From the NCBI GenBank assembly GCA_945861785.1, contig CAMAWD010000026.1:1-64000 (forward strand): a stretch of 64,000 nt of DNA. The letters run 5' to 3'. The stretch is from Rhodoferax sp. OV413. Lineage in GTDB: Bacteria; Pseudomonadota; Gammaproteobacteria; Burkholderiales; Burkholderiaceae_C. The notes beneath the pieces were generated by a model. The model was not told the DNA's origin and did not search any database. It worked only from the letters and a program-made list of their open reading frames with translations. Positions within the stretch are counted from its first letter, which is position 1. The number at the start of each line of letters is the position of its first letter. Of the stretch, positions 17,253-32,601 are shown one piece after another. Both the position numbers and the translations under genes were made by a program.

Positions 17253-18194
17253 TCAGAGAGCCGCGCGTTCTTGCCGCTTGGTCGGATCGACCAATGCCGC
17301 GGCCATCTTCAGACCCTCGAGGGGGTCCACACAAATGGCATTGGCACCCAGCCGCGGGGCTTCGATCGCATTGTTGATAAAGGCAGGGCCCCCCAATAGC
17401 ACTGGCGTGTTCGGGTTGCGCGATGCCTGTTTGACCCTGCGGATCAAATCCGGTAACTGGTCCAGTTGCTCAACGAGCCCGACCGAAAAACCAACCAGGT
17501 CGAACCACTCGTTTTGCGCAGCGCGGCAAAGTTCGATTTGCGACGGGGCGATTTCCACAACCACCTGCCATCCGTCCTTGCGGAAAAACTCGCTCACCAT
17601 TGCCAGCCCCAGAATATGCTGCGACCCTGGTGCACAAGCCAACATCAGGCGCCGCACGGGACCGGCTTTTTGGGGCCCCTCCTGGTACTCGTATCCCACG
17701 TGATGGGAAATCTGTTGCAGCCGCATGAGCCCCAGCGTCACCTGCGTGAAGTCCAGGGTGTCCTCCTCCCAAAAAGTCCCCAGCAAGCGCGCAGTTGGGG
17801 CTATGAGCCCCAGGAAAATGTCTTCGTGTGAAGCACGTTGATTACCGATCAGTTCGTCAACGTGGGCAATAGCCTCTTCGACACTGCCATACAGGCAAAG
17901 GTCGGCGAATGCCTTCAATTCCAATGCGCCGGTCTCGCGCAATATGCGCAAGCTTGGTTTCGAATCCGTTGAAGGCAAAGGATGCGCCTCAAGCAGGCGC
18001 GGAATGATTTGCGACTCGATCACCCCAATCAGGGATGACTTGCAGTCGTTCACAGAATCGACGGCTTCCCGTCTCGGAACTGGATAAAGCAGCTTGCGTT
18101 CAGTGGAACTTGACATCTCTGTCAAATTGAACGGCCGAAGCCCCCTCAACCATTGCAATGCATCGGTGGCGGAAAGCGAGAAACTCAAGCTCAT
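17253..18194 (-). CDS. ppaA: PpaA/AerR family cobalamin/haem-binding photosynthesis regulator
   Basis: The 313-residue protein has the helical B12-cap domain (about 85-165, with LGTFWEEDTLDFTQVTLGLMRLQ) followed by a Rossmann-like B12-binding domain (about 170-300, CAPGSQHILGLAMVSEFF, VLLGGPAFINN). The GSQHILG histidine stands where B12 or haem is bound in AerR and PpaA. In other purple bacteria these proteins work with CrtJ/PpsR to tune PGC expression by light or redox. ATG 18194 follows AAGGAG by 7 bases. The gene is divergent from hemA. AerR versus PpaA naming cannot be settled by eye. Confidence 0.85.
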   Translation of the reverse strand: MSLSFSLSATDALQWLRGLRPFNLTEMSSSTERKLLYPVPRREAVDSVNDCKSSLIGVIESQIIPRLLEAHPLPSTDSKPSLRILRETGALELKAFADLCLYGSVEEAIAHVDELIGNQRASHEDIFLGLIAPTARLLGTFWEEDTLDFTQVTLGLMRLQQISHHVGYEYQEGPQKAGPVRRLMLACAPGSQHILGLAMVSEFFRKDGWQVVVEIAPSQIELCRAAQNEWFDLVGFSVGLVEQLDQLPDLIRRVKQASRNPNTPVLLGGPAFINNAIEAPRLGANAICVDPLEGLKMAAALVDPTKRQERAAL

Positions 18195-18380
18195 CGGTGT
18201 CTCCTTCGTGGGTGCGCTGCCGATGCCTGGAATCCGGCGCCGTCAACCAACTTACCCTCCCCTGCGCGGGCCGTCTTCGATCGAGCGAAAAAAGCAGCCT
18301 TTATGGAAAAAGTATAGGAACACTTGCGGGCGATGCGTATCTGGTAAACCCTAGTAAAAAGAGAAAATTGCCAAATCAGC

Positions 18381-18398
18381 TGTCAATTTGAGTTGACA
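18381..18398. promoter_or_regulatory. PpsR/CrtJ palindrome 1 upstream of hemA
   Basis: TGTCAATTTGAGTTGACA is an exact TGT-N12-ACA site of the PpsR/CrtJ type. It lies 32 bp (three helical turns, start to start) from a second, nearly identical site. CrtJ/PpsR bind such pairs cooperatively. Confidence 0.85.
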
Positions 18399-18412
18399 TA
18401 TGAAAATCAGCT

Positions 18413-18430
18413 TGTCAATTTAAGTTGACA
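18413..18430. promoter_or_regulatory. PpsR/CrtJ palindrome 2 upstream of hemA
   Basis: TGTCAATTTAAGTTGACA is the second exact TGT-N12-ACA site. Its right half is a consensus TTGACA -35 hexamer, so bound PpsR would block RNA polymerase. Confidence 0.88.
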
Positions 18431-18452
18431 TATGATATTGTCAGGATAAATT
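18425..18452 (+). promoter_or_regulatory. Predicted sigma-70 promoter of hemA
   Basis: TTGACA (18425-18430), 16 bp spacer, then TAAATT (18447-18452). The start of transcription would be near 18459, about ten bases before the hemA ATG. The -35 is embedded in PpsR site 2. Confidence 0.55.
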
Positions 18453-18468
18453 TACTTCGGACATCAAC

Positions 18469-19728
18469 ATGACTGTCTGGGCCCTGGGTCTTAACCATAC
18501 GTCCGCTTCACTGGACCTGCGCAGTCGTTTTACATTCGCTGTGGAGCAGGTGGGCAACGCGCTTTCGACCCTGCGAGGCAGTATGCACGGCGACACGGAA
18601 GCGACTATCTTGTCGACCTGCAATCGCACCGAGATCTACTGTGCGGGGGGCTCCCAGCATCAGACCGAACGCACGATGCAGTGGCTGGCCGATACGGGTA
18701 AAGTGCCAGCGGAAGTGCTGAGGGCGCACACCTACAGTCTCCACGACGAGCAGGTAGCGCGGCATGCATTTCGAGTCGCCAGCGGGCTGGATTCAATGGT
18801 GTTGGGCGAGCCGCAGATTTTGGGCCAGTTGAAAGGCGCTGTGAAGATCGCGTCCGAGGCGGGAGCGGTCGGGACGACGTTGAACCAACTTTTTCAGCGC
18901 TCATTCTCTGTGGCCAAGGAGGTGCGTAGCACCACTGAAATCGGCGCCCAGTCGATCAGCATGGCAGCCGCGGCCGTTCGCCTGGCCGGCCAGTTGTTCG
19001 AGGATTTGCGGGAGACTTCCGTGTTGTTTGTGGGGGCAGGCGAGATGATCGAACTGTGCGCCACCCACTTTGCGTCAAAGAAGCCACTGCGGATGGCCAT
19101 CGCCAACCGGACAGCGGCCAATGGCGAACGCCTGGCCGCTCCCCTGGGTGCCGAAGTGATGCCGCTTGCCGACCTGCCACGTACCCTGCATCAATTTGAC
19201 ATCGTGGTCAGCTGTACATCGAGCGTCCTGCCCTTGATCGGCATGGGGGCTGTGGAGAGTGCGCTCACGCGGCGCCGTGGTCGCCCCATGCTGCTGGTAG
19301 ACCTTGCCGTACCGCGCGACATCGAGCCCCAGGTCAAGTCGCTGCGAGACGCCTATCTGTACACCGTCGACGATCTGGGCGCAATCGTGCAAGCCGGGCA
19401 ATCCCAACGCCGGGCGGCCGTGGTGAAGGCAGAAGCCATCATCGAAACGGGTGTCCAGAACTTCCAGCACTGGATGGCCAAGCGGGCCAGCGTTCCCCTG
19501 ATCCAGGAGCTCAACTGGCAGGCAGAGGCCTGGCGGAAGCACGAAATGGCACGCGCCAAAAAGGCGATCGCCAAAGGAGAGGCAGTCGAAGAAGTCATGG
19601 AAGCACTGTCCCGCGGGCTGGTCAACAAGCTGATGCACGGGGTCATGGCAGGTATTCATGACACTCCCGTGGTTCAGCGAAAGCGGCTTGTGGCCAGTGT
19701 TGGGTCGCTCTTCCTGCGAAGCCGCTGA
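18469..19728 (+). CDS. hemA: Glutamyl-tRNA reductase
   Basis: The 419-residue protein reduces glutamyl-tRNA(Glu) to glutamate-1-semialdehyde with NADPH, the first step of C5 tetrapyrrole synthesis. The catalytic cysteine is C51 in ILSTCNRTEIYC. The substrate pocket (LGEPQILGQLKGA), NADPH domain (VLFVGAGEMIELCATHF) and C-terminal dimerisation helix (ALSRGLVNKLMHG) are all present. Its place in the PGC under two PpsR sites suggests it supplies extra 5-aminolevulinate for bacteriochlorophyll; a housekeeping copy may exist elsewhere. Confidence 0.96.
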   Translation: MTVWALGLNHTSASLDLRSRFTFAVEQVGNALSTLRGSMHGDTEATILSTCNRTEIYCAGGSQHQTERTMQWLADTGKVPAEVLRAHTYSLHDEQVARHAFRVASGLDSMVLGEPQILGQLKGAVKIASEAGAVGTTLNQLFQRSFSVAKEVRSTTEIGAQSISMAAAAVRLAGQLFEDLRETSVLFVGAGEMIELCATHFASKKPLRMAIANRTAANGERLAAPLGAEVMPLADLPRTLHQFDIVVSCTSSVLPLIGMGAVESALTRRRGRPMLLVDLAVPRDIEPQVKSLRDAYLYTVDDLGAIVQAGQSQRRAAVVKAEAIIETGVQNFQHWMAKRASVPLIQELNWQAEAWRKHEMARAKKAIAKGEAVEEVMEALSRGLVNKLMHGVMAGIHDTPVVQRKRLVASVGSLFLRSR

Positions 19729-19765
19729 CTGCGTCAGTTCAGCCAGCATCTGGTGGGGGGGGGGT

Positions 19766-19788
19766 ATTGCGGGCGCCAAAGCCGCAAT
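19766..19788. terminator. Hairpin between convergent hemA and small membrane protein gene
   Basis: ATTGCGG, a 9-nt loop and CCGCAAT form a 7-bp perfect stem just after a run of ten G (19755-19764). No T-run follows on either strand, so terminator function is a guess based on position. Confidence 0.35.
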
Positions 19789-19797
19789 CCGAATGGC

Positions 19798-20112
19798 TCA
19801 GCGGCCTTTGGGCCCTGCAGAGGTCGCTGCGTCGCGGCGAGATTTGCGACGCAGACGCAAAGCGATATCGCATCCATGCATGGCGCCAGAAGCTATCAGG
19901 AACAAGGGAATTGCGGTCCAAGCAGCTCCCAGCGCAGCGCGTATCGCCAGCATAAGACAAAAGCCGGCCAGCAGGTTCAGCAGAAAGTCCTGCGGCTCCA
20001 GACCCCGCCCGGTCAAGCGATGGACTGCGAGCAGCGCCAGACCTTCCAACAAAGTGAATGCAATGGCGATGTTGGCAATGACGGTCGCCACCGACAGCAA
20101 ATCAAAATTCAA
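19798..20112 (-). CDS. Small membrane protein encoded behind bchP
   Basis: I do not recognise a named family. From TTG 20112 the protein is 104 residues with about three hydrophobic helices (VATVIANIAIAFTLLEGLALL, FLLNLLAGFCLMLAI, ALGAAWTAIPLFLIASGAM) and a basic C-terminal tail (RLRRKSRRD). The TTG overlaps the bchP stop as TTGA, which favours translational coupling; a GTG a few codons later is also possible. Its tie to bchP suggests a role near geranylgeranyl reduction or in the membrane environment of late pigment enzymes, but that is inference only. Confidence 0.6.
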   Translation of the reverse strand: MNFDLLSVATVIANIAIAFTLLEGLALLAVHRLTGRGLEPQDFLLNLLAGFCLMLAIRAALGAAWTAIPLFLIASGAMHGCDIALRLRRKSRRDAATSAGPKGR

Positions 20113-21314
20113 ACCTTGGCCATCCCCAGCAAATGGGCAAGGTCCTTGAAAAAGATGCGAACGTGCGCCATCGGCTTCTTGCGTACCAACTGCTTGTTCA
20201 TGTAGGACTCGAACGTCAGTTGCTGTACGTCCCGGTCCTCGCAGATCTTCACAAATCGCTCCCTGCGCCGCTCGCTGGAGTACCAGAACCACTGCATGAT
20301 GCCCAACACCGTGAAGACGGTTCCGTGCAACTTCATGAACCGCTTGCGTGCAAGCTTGAGGCTTCGCGCGTCTCCGGTCAAAAGCAGTTGATGGACGGCA
20401 TCGGCGGCCAATTGGCCTCCCACCATGCCGTAGTAAATACCTTCGCCGGACGCCGGCGCCACCACGCCTGCCGCATCTCCCGCCAACACCACATCACGGC
20501 CGTTGTCCCAACGCTTCAATGGTTTCATCGGCAACGGCGCCCCCTCCCGTCGCAGCACTTCCGCATCCGCCAGTCCCGCCAGTTGCCGAAGCTCACCGAC
20601 CGCATGGCGCAGTGAAAATCCTTTGTCGGCACTGCCGGTGCCAATGCTCAGGGTCTCCCCATGGGGAAATACCCAACCATAGAAGTCTGGCGACAAGCGC
20701 CCCTGGTAGTAGACGTCGCAGCGTGAGCTGTCATAACCGGCCGGCTTTACGAGCGGAGCCTTCACTATCTCGTGGTACGCGAACACATACTGGCAGTCCT
20801 TTGCGCCTTTGATGGCGCAGCGCCCGACTTGAGATTTGGCTCCGTCAGCACCAATGACACTGCGGGCTCGCACTGTGGCTGGAGTCCCCTCGCCCCGATG
20901 CAGGTGCTCCCTGGCAAGGTAGTGAACCACACTCACCCCATCGGCATCGCGCGACAGCTTCGCAAAGGAGCCGATCCTGCGCACTGCACCAGCAAGCGCT
21001 GCGCGTTCGCGCAGCCATTCATCGAATTCCGCGCGGTCCACCATGCCCACAAATCCATTGTCAATCGGAATGTCCACCTGGTGGTTGCTCGGAGCCACCA
21101 TGCGCGCAGACCGCGCTTTCGCCACCAGAAGGTGATCGGGGATGCCGAAATCCTTGATCAGACGCGGTGGAATCGCTCCACCACAGGGTTTGATTCGTCC
21201 CGCGCGATCAAGCAGCAACACGCTGTACCCGCGCTTCGACAACTCGTGGGCAGCAGTCGCACCAGCTGGCCCACCGCCTACCACCACCACGTCAAAAATT
21301 TCCGTCGTTTCCAT
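20109..21314 (-). CDS. bchP: Geranylgeranyl (bacterio)chlorophyll reductase
   Basis: The 401-residue flavoprotein reduces the geranylgeranyl tail of bacteriochlorophyll to phytyl with NADPH. It has the FAD-binding GGGPAGATAAHELSKRGY at the N-terminus, the KPCGGAIPP motif, GADGAKSQVGR, and DVVLAGDAAGVVAPASGEGI. The C-terminal membrane-associating region has WFWYSSERRRERF. ATG 21314 is preferred (GAGGGGG about 5 bases before); an in-frame ATG at 21332 is an alternative. It is 45 bp after bchG on the same strand, forming ppsR-bchG-bchP. Confidence 0.94.
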   Translation of the reverse strand: METTEIFDVVVVGGGPAGATAAHELSKRGYSVLLLDRAGRIKPCGGAIPPRLIKDFGIPDHLLVAKARSARMVAPSNHQVDIPIDNGFVGMVDRAEFDEWLRERAALAGAVRRIGSFAKLSRDADGVSVVHYLAREHLHRGEGTPATVRARSVIGADGAKSQVGRCAIKGAKDCQYVFAYHEIVKAPLVKPAGYDSSRCDVYYQGRLSPDFYGWVFPHGETLSIGTGSADKGFSLRHAVGELRQLAGLADAEVLRREGAPLPMKPLKRWDNGRDVVLAGDAAGVVAPASGEGIYYGMVGGQLAADAVHQLLLTGDARSLKLARKRFMKLHGTVFTVLGIMQWFWYSSERRRERFVKICEDRDVQQLTFESYMNKQLVRKKPMAHVRIFFKDLAHLLGMAKV

Positions 21315-21358
21315 GGAAACCCCCTCAGACATTTCTACCAGTAATTCGCCCGAGCCGA

Positions 21359-22246
21359 TCAGGACGCTGCCCCATGCAGACCCCGCAATGCAAAGGCACT
21401 CACCATCATTCCAGCCACAAACAACGGGACGCCAAACCCGCTGTACCAGAGAGCTCGTTTGCTGACGCTGGCCAGGAAGTAATCCATCATGACCAACTGA
21501 AGCACCAGCAATACAAACACGGCCAGCCCATGCGCTGGCTTGCCCCACGCAAACAGCAGCAGGATCACAATGACCTGGGGCAACCCCATGGTCCAGCAGG
21601 CAACGACAGCGGCAGGCTGTTCGCCCAGTTGAACCGGCAGCGAGCGCACTCCCATCTCCCGGTCGCCTTTGACGGCCTTGAAATCATTGAGCGTCATGAT
21701 GCCGTGGGTCCCGGCGCTGTACAGCAGCGCCAACCAGAGCGAGCGAGCCTCAGGCATCGACCCGCCGGACATGACGGCTGCACCAGTGGTCCAGGCGATG
21801 CCCTCGTAACTTATTCCGCAGGCTGCATTGCCCCACCAGCCGTTTTCCTTGAGCCGAAATGGCGGCGCGCTGTAGGCCCAGGCGAGCGCCAACCCGGTGC
21901 TTGCTGCTGCGAAACCCCACGGCCCCAATAGCGACGCCACCAGCAGCGACACGCATGTCCAGACAATGGCAATGGTCAAACCCCACCGCCCTGGAATGCG
22001 ACCCGACGGTATCGGGCGCTGCGGCTCATTGATCGCGTCTACATGGCGGTCAAACCAGTCATTCACCGCCTGACTTGTTGCACACACAAACGGCCCGGCC
22101 AGCGCGATTCCAATACCTGCCAGAACCCACTTTCCATCCATCGACACGCCGGAAGCCACCACGCCGCAGGCGAAGGCCCACATGGGTGGAAACCAGGTAA
22201 CAGGCTTGAACAGCTCAGCAACTGCCGAGAGTGCCGGAAGTGACAT
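21359..22246 (-). CDS. bchG: Bacteriochlorophyll a synthase
   Basis: The 295-residue UbiA-type prenyltransferase attaches geranylgeranyl diphosphate to bacteriochlorophyllide a in the membrane. The diphosphate/Mg-binding motif QAVNDWFDRHVDAINEP (about 60-76) and the second motif MTLNDFKAVKGDREMG are seen, with eight or so transmembrane helices. It starts 3 bp after the ppsR stop, so the three genes ppsR-bchG-bchP should be one transcript. Confidence 0.95.
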   Translation of the reverse strand: MSLPALSAVAELFKPVTWFPPMWAFACGVVASGVSMDGKWVLAGIGIALAGPFVCATSQAVNDWFDRHVDAINEPQRPIPSGRIPGRWGLTIAIVWTCVSLLVASLLGPWGFAAASTGLALAWAYSAPPFRLKENGWWGNAACGISYEGIAWTTGAAVMSGGSMPEARSLWLALLYSAGTHGIMTLNDFKAVKGDREMGVRSLPVQLGEQPAAVVACWTMGLPQVIVILLLFAWGKPAHGLAVFVLLVLQLVMMDYFLASVSKRALWYSGFGVPLFVAGMMVSAFALRGLHGAAS

Positions 22247-22249
22247 GGC

Positions 22250-23728
22250 TCAATGCGCGACGTCGCCTTCAGCAGCCGCGTCCCCAATTCCGAAGCGGCG
22301 CAATTTGACATACAGACTCTGGCGCGACAGCCCCAGCATCTCCGCAGCTGCAGCACGGTTGTCGCCGGTCAACGTGAGGGCCGCTTCTATGCACAGTTGT
22401 TCGATGAGGTCAGTGGTTTCCCGAACGATGTCCTTGAGCGGTACACGCCCTACCAGCTCAGTCATTTCGCCAGTTGACCTTGGAAGCTCCTTCACCGTCT
22501 TGGACGCGCCAGGGAGCCGAAGTCCAACGTCCCGGATGGTGAAACCCAGGCAGTGTTTTTCCCCGGATGTGACCGCAACCGCAGAAATTTCCACGTCGGT
22601 GATAGCACCATAGTCGCCTTTGATGCGCGTTGCGAACAGGCGCAGCACGTCGCGCTGGCGCAAATTGGACGTCAGCACACTCAGGTCGACACCAGCGCGG
22701 CCAAGCCACCGATCCAGTGACTCGCCCACCACCAGGCTTTCATTGCTCACCTGTGTCATCTGAAGAAATGCGCGGTTGGCACTCATGACGGTGCCGGCGG
22801 GGTCTGTGACCACAAAGGCATCAGGGGCACTGTTCATCACATCCGCCAGCATCCGGCGGGAGTTGTTTTCGGCGCCGGGGAGATCAGCGGCATCCCGTGG
22901 CGACAAACACAAGAGCAGGTGCGAAGACTCTTCCTGACGAAAAATCGTCACCGACAAATGCATCTTGGTCTGGCCGTCAGAGAGTCGAACCTCGAGGGGG
23001 CTGGCACGGCCCGATGACCGCAGACCAGAAAACACTTGCCGTACCGCCGCATAACTTTTGGCATCCAGACTGTCTGCCAGCGACCATGCCTGGCGACGAA
23101 TGTCATCCCCCAGCAGGGCGTGTGCAGTCGTGTTGCCTTCTTCAAGCCGTTCGGTATCTCCATCCAGAATCAGCAGGGCATCCGATGTCACCTGAAACAG
23201 CAGACGGTACCGGGTTTCCGCGTTCCTCAGACGCCGGAAATCCGTCTCCATGGACATCTGCGCGCTGAGTAACCTTTGTTGCAGCACCGCCTGGGGGCGC
23301 AAATCGCGACCGAAGGCCAGGGCATGGGCCATGCCCGACGACGGTTGGTTTTGGGACTGCACCGCGACGATCGAATACGACAGGGGCAACTCCGTACCGC
23401 CCTGCCCAATGTGGTTGAGGTGTCGCCATTTGGCCCCGCGGCCGGTTCCCAGATCGCGCAACATCGCCTCCACCTTGGGACGGCTTTCGATCGTCACCGT
23501 TTGCGCCCAAGCCTGGCCCAGCCAATCCTGGCAACCGTAGCCCAAAAGGTCTTCACTTCCAAACGCAGCATCGCGAATGAAGCCGGACGCGTCGATGACA
23601 AGGACCACATCCGCAGCGGCCGTGATCAGCGATGCCGCGGTGTCGGCATCCAGACCGGCCAGATACAACCCCGGCTGGGAAAAACGTCCAACGCGAGCGT
23701 CCAGGAGGTCTTGGGGTTGCTGGTTCAT
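22250..23728 (-). CDS. ppsR: PpsR/CrtJ transcriptional regulator of photosynthesis genes
   Basis: The 492-residue protein has an N-terminal domain, a Q-linker-like helix, two PAS domains (about 165-270 and 290-400) and a C-terminal Fis-type helix-turn-helix (DNRAAAAEMLGLSRQSLYVKLRR). The cysteine in QLCIEAALTLTGDNR, just before the HTH, sits where the redox-active cysteine of CrtJ/PpsR is found. The protein represses PGC promoters at TGT-N12-ACA palindromes under oxygen and can act as activator in some betaproteobacteria. Four sets of such sites are visible in this window. Confidence 0.95.
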   Translation of the reverse strand: MNQQPQDLLDARVGRFSQPGLYLAGLDADTAASLITAAADVVLVIDASGFIRDAAFGSEDLLGYGCQDWLGQAWAQTVTIESRPKVEAMLRDLGTGRGAKWRHLNHIGQGGTELPLSYSIVAVQSQNQPSSGMAHALAFGRDLRPQAVLQQRLLSAQMSMETDFRRLRNAETRYRLLFQVTSDALLILDGDTERLEEGNTTAHALLGDDIRRQAWSLADSLDAKSYAAVRQVFSGLRSSGRASPLEVRLSDGQTKMHLSVTIFRQEESSHLLLCLSPRDAADLPGAENNSRRMLADVMNSAPDAFVVTDPAGTVMSANRAFLQMTQVSNESLVVGESLDRWLGRAGVDLSVLTSNLRQRDVLRLFATRIKGDYGAITDVEISAVAVTSGEKHCLGFTIRDVGLRLPGASKTVKELPRSTGEMTELVGRVPLKDIVRETTDLIEQLCIEAALTLTGDNRAAAAEMLGLSRQSLYVKLRRFGIGDAAAEGDVAH

Positions 23729-23860
23729 TAAAGGCCAAATAGATTATTGAAAGGTGCCAGTTGCCGCGCCGTCAAAGCCCGATCCACCATGACAAAGTGC
23801 TGCACCAGGGCGGGTGCTTCTTTGCCGTCAGTCGCAACCATACCGGCGCTTACGCTGCAG

Positions 23861-23878
23861 TGTAGTCCGGGTGACACA
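23861..23878. promoter_or_regulatory. Possible PpsR site upstream of ppsR
   Basis: TGTAGTCCGGGTGACACA fits TGT-N12-ACA, 133 bp before the ppsR start, but its arms are less symmetrical than the hemA and bchC sites. It could serve autoregulation or be chance. Confidence 0.35.
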
Positions 23879-23972
23879 GGACTCTGTCATTGTTCAGAGT
23901 ACGTTGCTGATTTCACACAGGTATTAACCCCTACAGGCTATTTTTTTCGCTGGTGCCGGTACAAATGCAGGC

Positions 23973-24421
23973 ATGCCCTTTGCTGCGTCAATCCCATCTG
24001 TAGACATCAAGAGAGTACGGGTTCGCCCAATCAAAGCTGACGAACGCGCCCACTGGGAGGCCTTGATGCGCGCTCACCACTAACTTGGTTTCGTGGCGCT
24101 GGTGGGGCGCAGCCTGCGCTACGTTGCAGAGATCGATGGTCATTGGCGCGCTTTACTGGGCTGGGCCTCTGCGGCACTCAAAGTAGCAAGCCGGGACGAC
24201 TGGATTGGCTGCTCGTTCATGGGCATCGGCTCATCTTGGCAGAAACCTTCGTTGACCCCAGTCGCTTTGGCGGTACTTGCTACCGCGGCGCCAATTGGGT
24301 CGAATTGGGTCACACCCGAGGTTTTTCCAAAAACGGTACTTTCGAGCCGGCCAGACTCCGGTTCGAAAACTTTAAGCTTGCGAAAAATATGTCAAGTTTA
24401 CTTTACGTCAAGATAAGTTGA
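23973..24421 (+). pseudogene. Decayed DUF4338 (DruA-like) gene
   Basis: One frame from 23973 reads IKRVRVRPIKADERAHW, then AHH-stop-LGF, then LVGRSLRYVAEIDGHW and LLGWASAALK; the expected tyrosine of HHYLGF has become TAA. Near 24205 the match jumps to the next frame, VHGHRLILAETFVDPSRF then GTCYRGANWVELG, after loss of what should be about 40 residues. These are landmarks of the DUF4338 domain, found in DruA of the Druantia defence system and in many stand-alone genes linked to mobile DNA. One stop, one frameshift and an internal deletion show it is dead. It fills most of the 724-bp ppsR-bchF gap. Confidence 0.8.
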
Positions 24422-24423
24422 CA
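24390..24423. promoter_or_regulatory. Two overlapping imperfect PpsR/CrtJ sites upstream of bchF
   Basis: TGT-N12-ACG at 24390-24407 and CGT-N12-ACA at 24406-24423 each miss one base of the TGT-N12-ACA consensus. The second ends in TTGACA, as at hemA. They lie 30 bp before the bchF ATG, at the head of the large plus-strand operon. Confidence 0.6.
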
Positions 24424-24446
24424 TTTTTTGCGGTTCCGAATAAATT
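24418..24446 (+). promoter_or_regulatory. Predicted promoter of the bchF operon
   Basis: TTGACA (24418-24423), 17-bp spacer and TAAATT (24441-24446) repeat the hemA layout. Transcription would start near 24453, the bchF ATG itself, implying a leaderless or nearly leaderless mRNA. Confidence 0.5.
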
Positions 24447-24452
24447 GTGGTC

Positions 24453-26311
<1,859 letters not shown>

Positions 26312-26334
26312 GCAGTTCACGGAGACCAGACACC

Positions 26335-27880
26335 ATGCAGCTCACGCTCTGGACGTACGAAGGCCCTCCCCATGTGGGTGCCATGCGCGTCGCCACTGCG
26401 ATGGAGGGTGTCCACTATGTGTTGCATGCCCCGCAAGGGGACACCTACGCCGACCTGCTGTTCACGATGATCGAGAGGCTCCAGAAGCGCCCGCCCGTCA
26501 CGTACACCACGTTCCAGGCGCGTGACCTGGGCGGCGATACCGCAGAGCTGTTCAAGAACGCGGTACGTGAAAGCTTTGCGCGGTTCAAACCCCAAGCCAT
26601 GCTGGTGGGCGCCTCCTGCACTGCGGAGCTGATTCAGGACGACCCGGGCGGCCTGGCAAAGGCTTTGGACTTGCCGGTGCCGGTTGTGGCGCTGGAATTG
26701 CCGGCCTACCAGCGCAAGGAGAACTGGGGCGCCTCCGAGACGCTGTACCAACTGGTTCGTGCGCTGGTCCGACCAGGTTCGCAAACCACCCCAGCCGGGG
26801 AAAGCACCGAGGCAAAAAAACCACGGTGCAACATACTGGGCCCCACCGCACTGGGTTTTCGCCACCGCGACGACGTGCAGGAAATTTCGACTTTGCTGGC
26901 AAGCATGGGCGTGGCGATCAACGTGGTCGCGCCGCTCGGCGCCACGCCACACGACCTAGCACAGCTGGGGGATGCAGACTTCAACGTCGTTCTGTACCCC
27001 GAGGTTGCCCAATTGACAGCCCAATGGCTGCAACGCAACCTCAACCAGCCGTTCACCCGGATTGTGCCGATTGGCGTCAAGGCAACCGAAGCGTTCATCC
27101 GCGAAGTGGCAGCATTGGCGCGCCTGGACCCCGAAGCCGCACTGGCCCGCTGCAGCGCCCGTGCGTCCTGGTACAGCAGGTCGGTGGACTCGACCTACCT
27201 CACCAACAAGCGGGTGTTCGTATTTGGCGATGCCACGCACGCGGTCGCAGCCGCCAAAGTGGCGAGCGAAGAGCTCGGCTTCACCGTGGTGGGCATCGGC
27301 ACCTACAGCCGCGAGTTCGCACGCGAAGTGCGGGAAGCAGCCAAGCTGTACGGTGTCGAAGCACTGATCACCGACGACTACCTGGAGGTCGAGAGCCGCG
27401 TCGCCGAACTGCAGCCCGAACTGGTGCTGGGCACCCAAATGGAGCGCCATATTGCCAAGCGCCTGCGCATCCCGTGCGCCGTCATATCGGCGCCCGTTCA
27501 CGTGCAGGACTTCCCCGCGCGTTACTCCCCCCAAATGGGCTTCGAAGGCGCCAATGTGCTGTTTGACACCTGGGTCCATCCGTTGATGATGGGCCTGGAG
27601 GAGCACCTGCTGGGCATGTTCAAAGGTGATGCCGAATTTCATGAAGATGCTGCACCCTCGCATCTGGGAGGTGCGGCCATGAAGGAAGCCGCGCAAGCCA
27701 CCTCCAGTGCGATCGCCCAGGCGGCCCAGACATCTGCCCAGAGCGTGGCTGCGCAGTGGGGCCTGGATGCAGAAAATGAACTGAAAAAAATCCCTTTCTT
27801 TGTGCGCGGCAAAGCCCGCAGGAATACGGAACGTTATGCCGCCGAAAAGGGCGTGGCGCTGATCACCGTGGAGACTTTGT

Positions 27881-27909
<29 letters not shown>
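26335..27909 (+). CDS. bchB: Light-independent protochlorophyllide reductase subunit B
   Basis: The 524-residue NifK-like DPOR subunit reduces ring D of protochlorophyllide with BchN. Asp36 ([11 protein letters not shown]), the unusual oxygen ligand of the NB cluster, is present, as is the catalytic-region Asp of [10 protein letters not shown]. The C-terminal small domain ([23 protein letters not shown]) follows an Ala/Gln-rich linker. Its 3' end overlaps bchH by 29 bp. Confidence 0.96.
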
Positions 27910-32589
<4,680 letters not shown>

Positions 32590-32601
32590 GGACGATCGGC
32601 C

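Noticed and set aside
18110-18125. TTGACA-TCTC-TGTCAA dyad in the ppaA 5' coding region
   Set aside because: The half-sites are in reverse order for PpsR (TGT-N12-ACA), and the ppaA start upstream has a good SD, so this is coding sequence.
23747-24040. Open frame in the ppsR-bchF gap
   Set aside because: No recognisable protein and no ribosome site; it overlaps the DUF4338 remnant.
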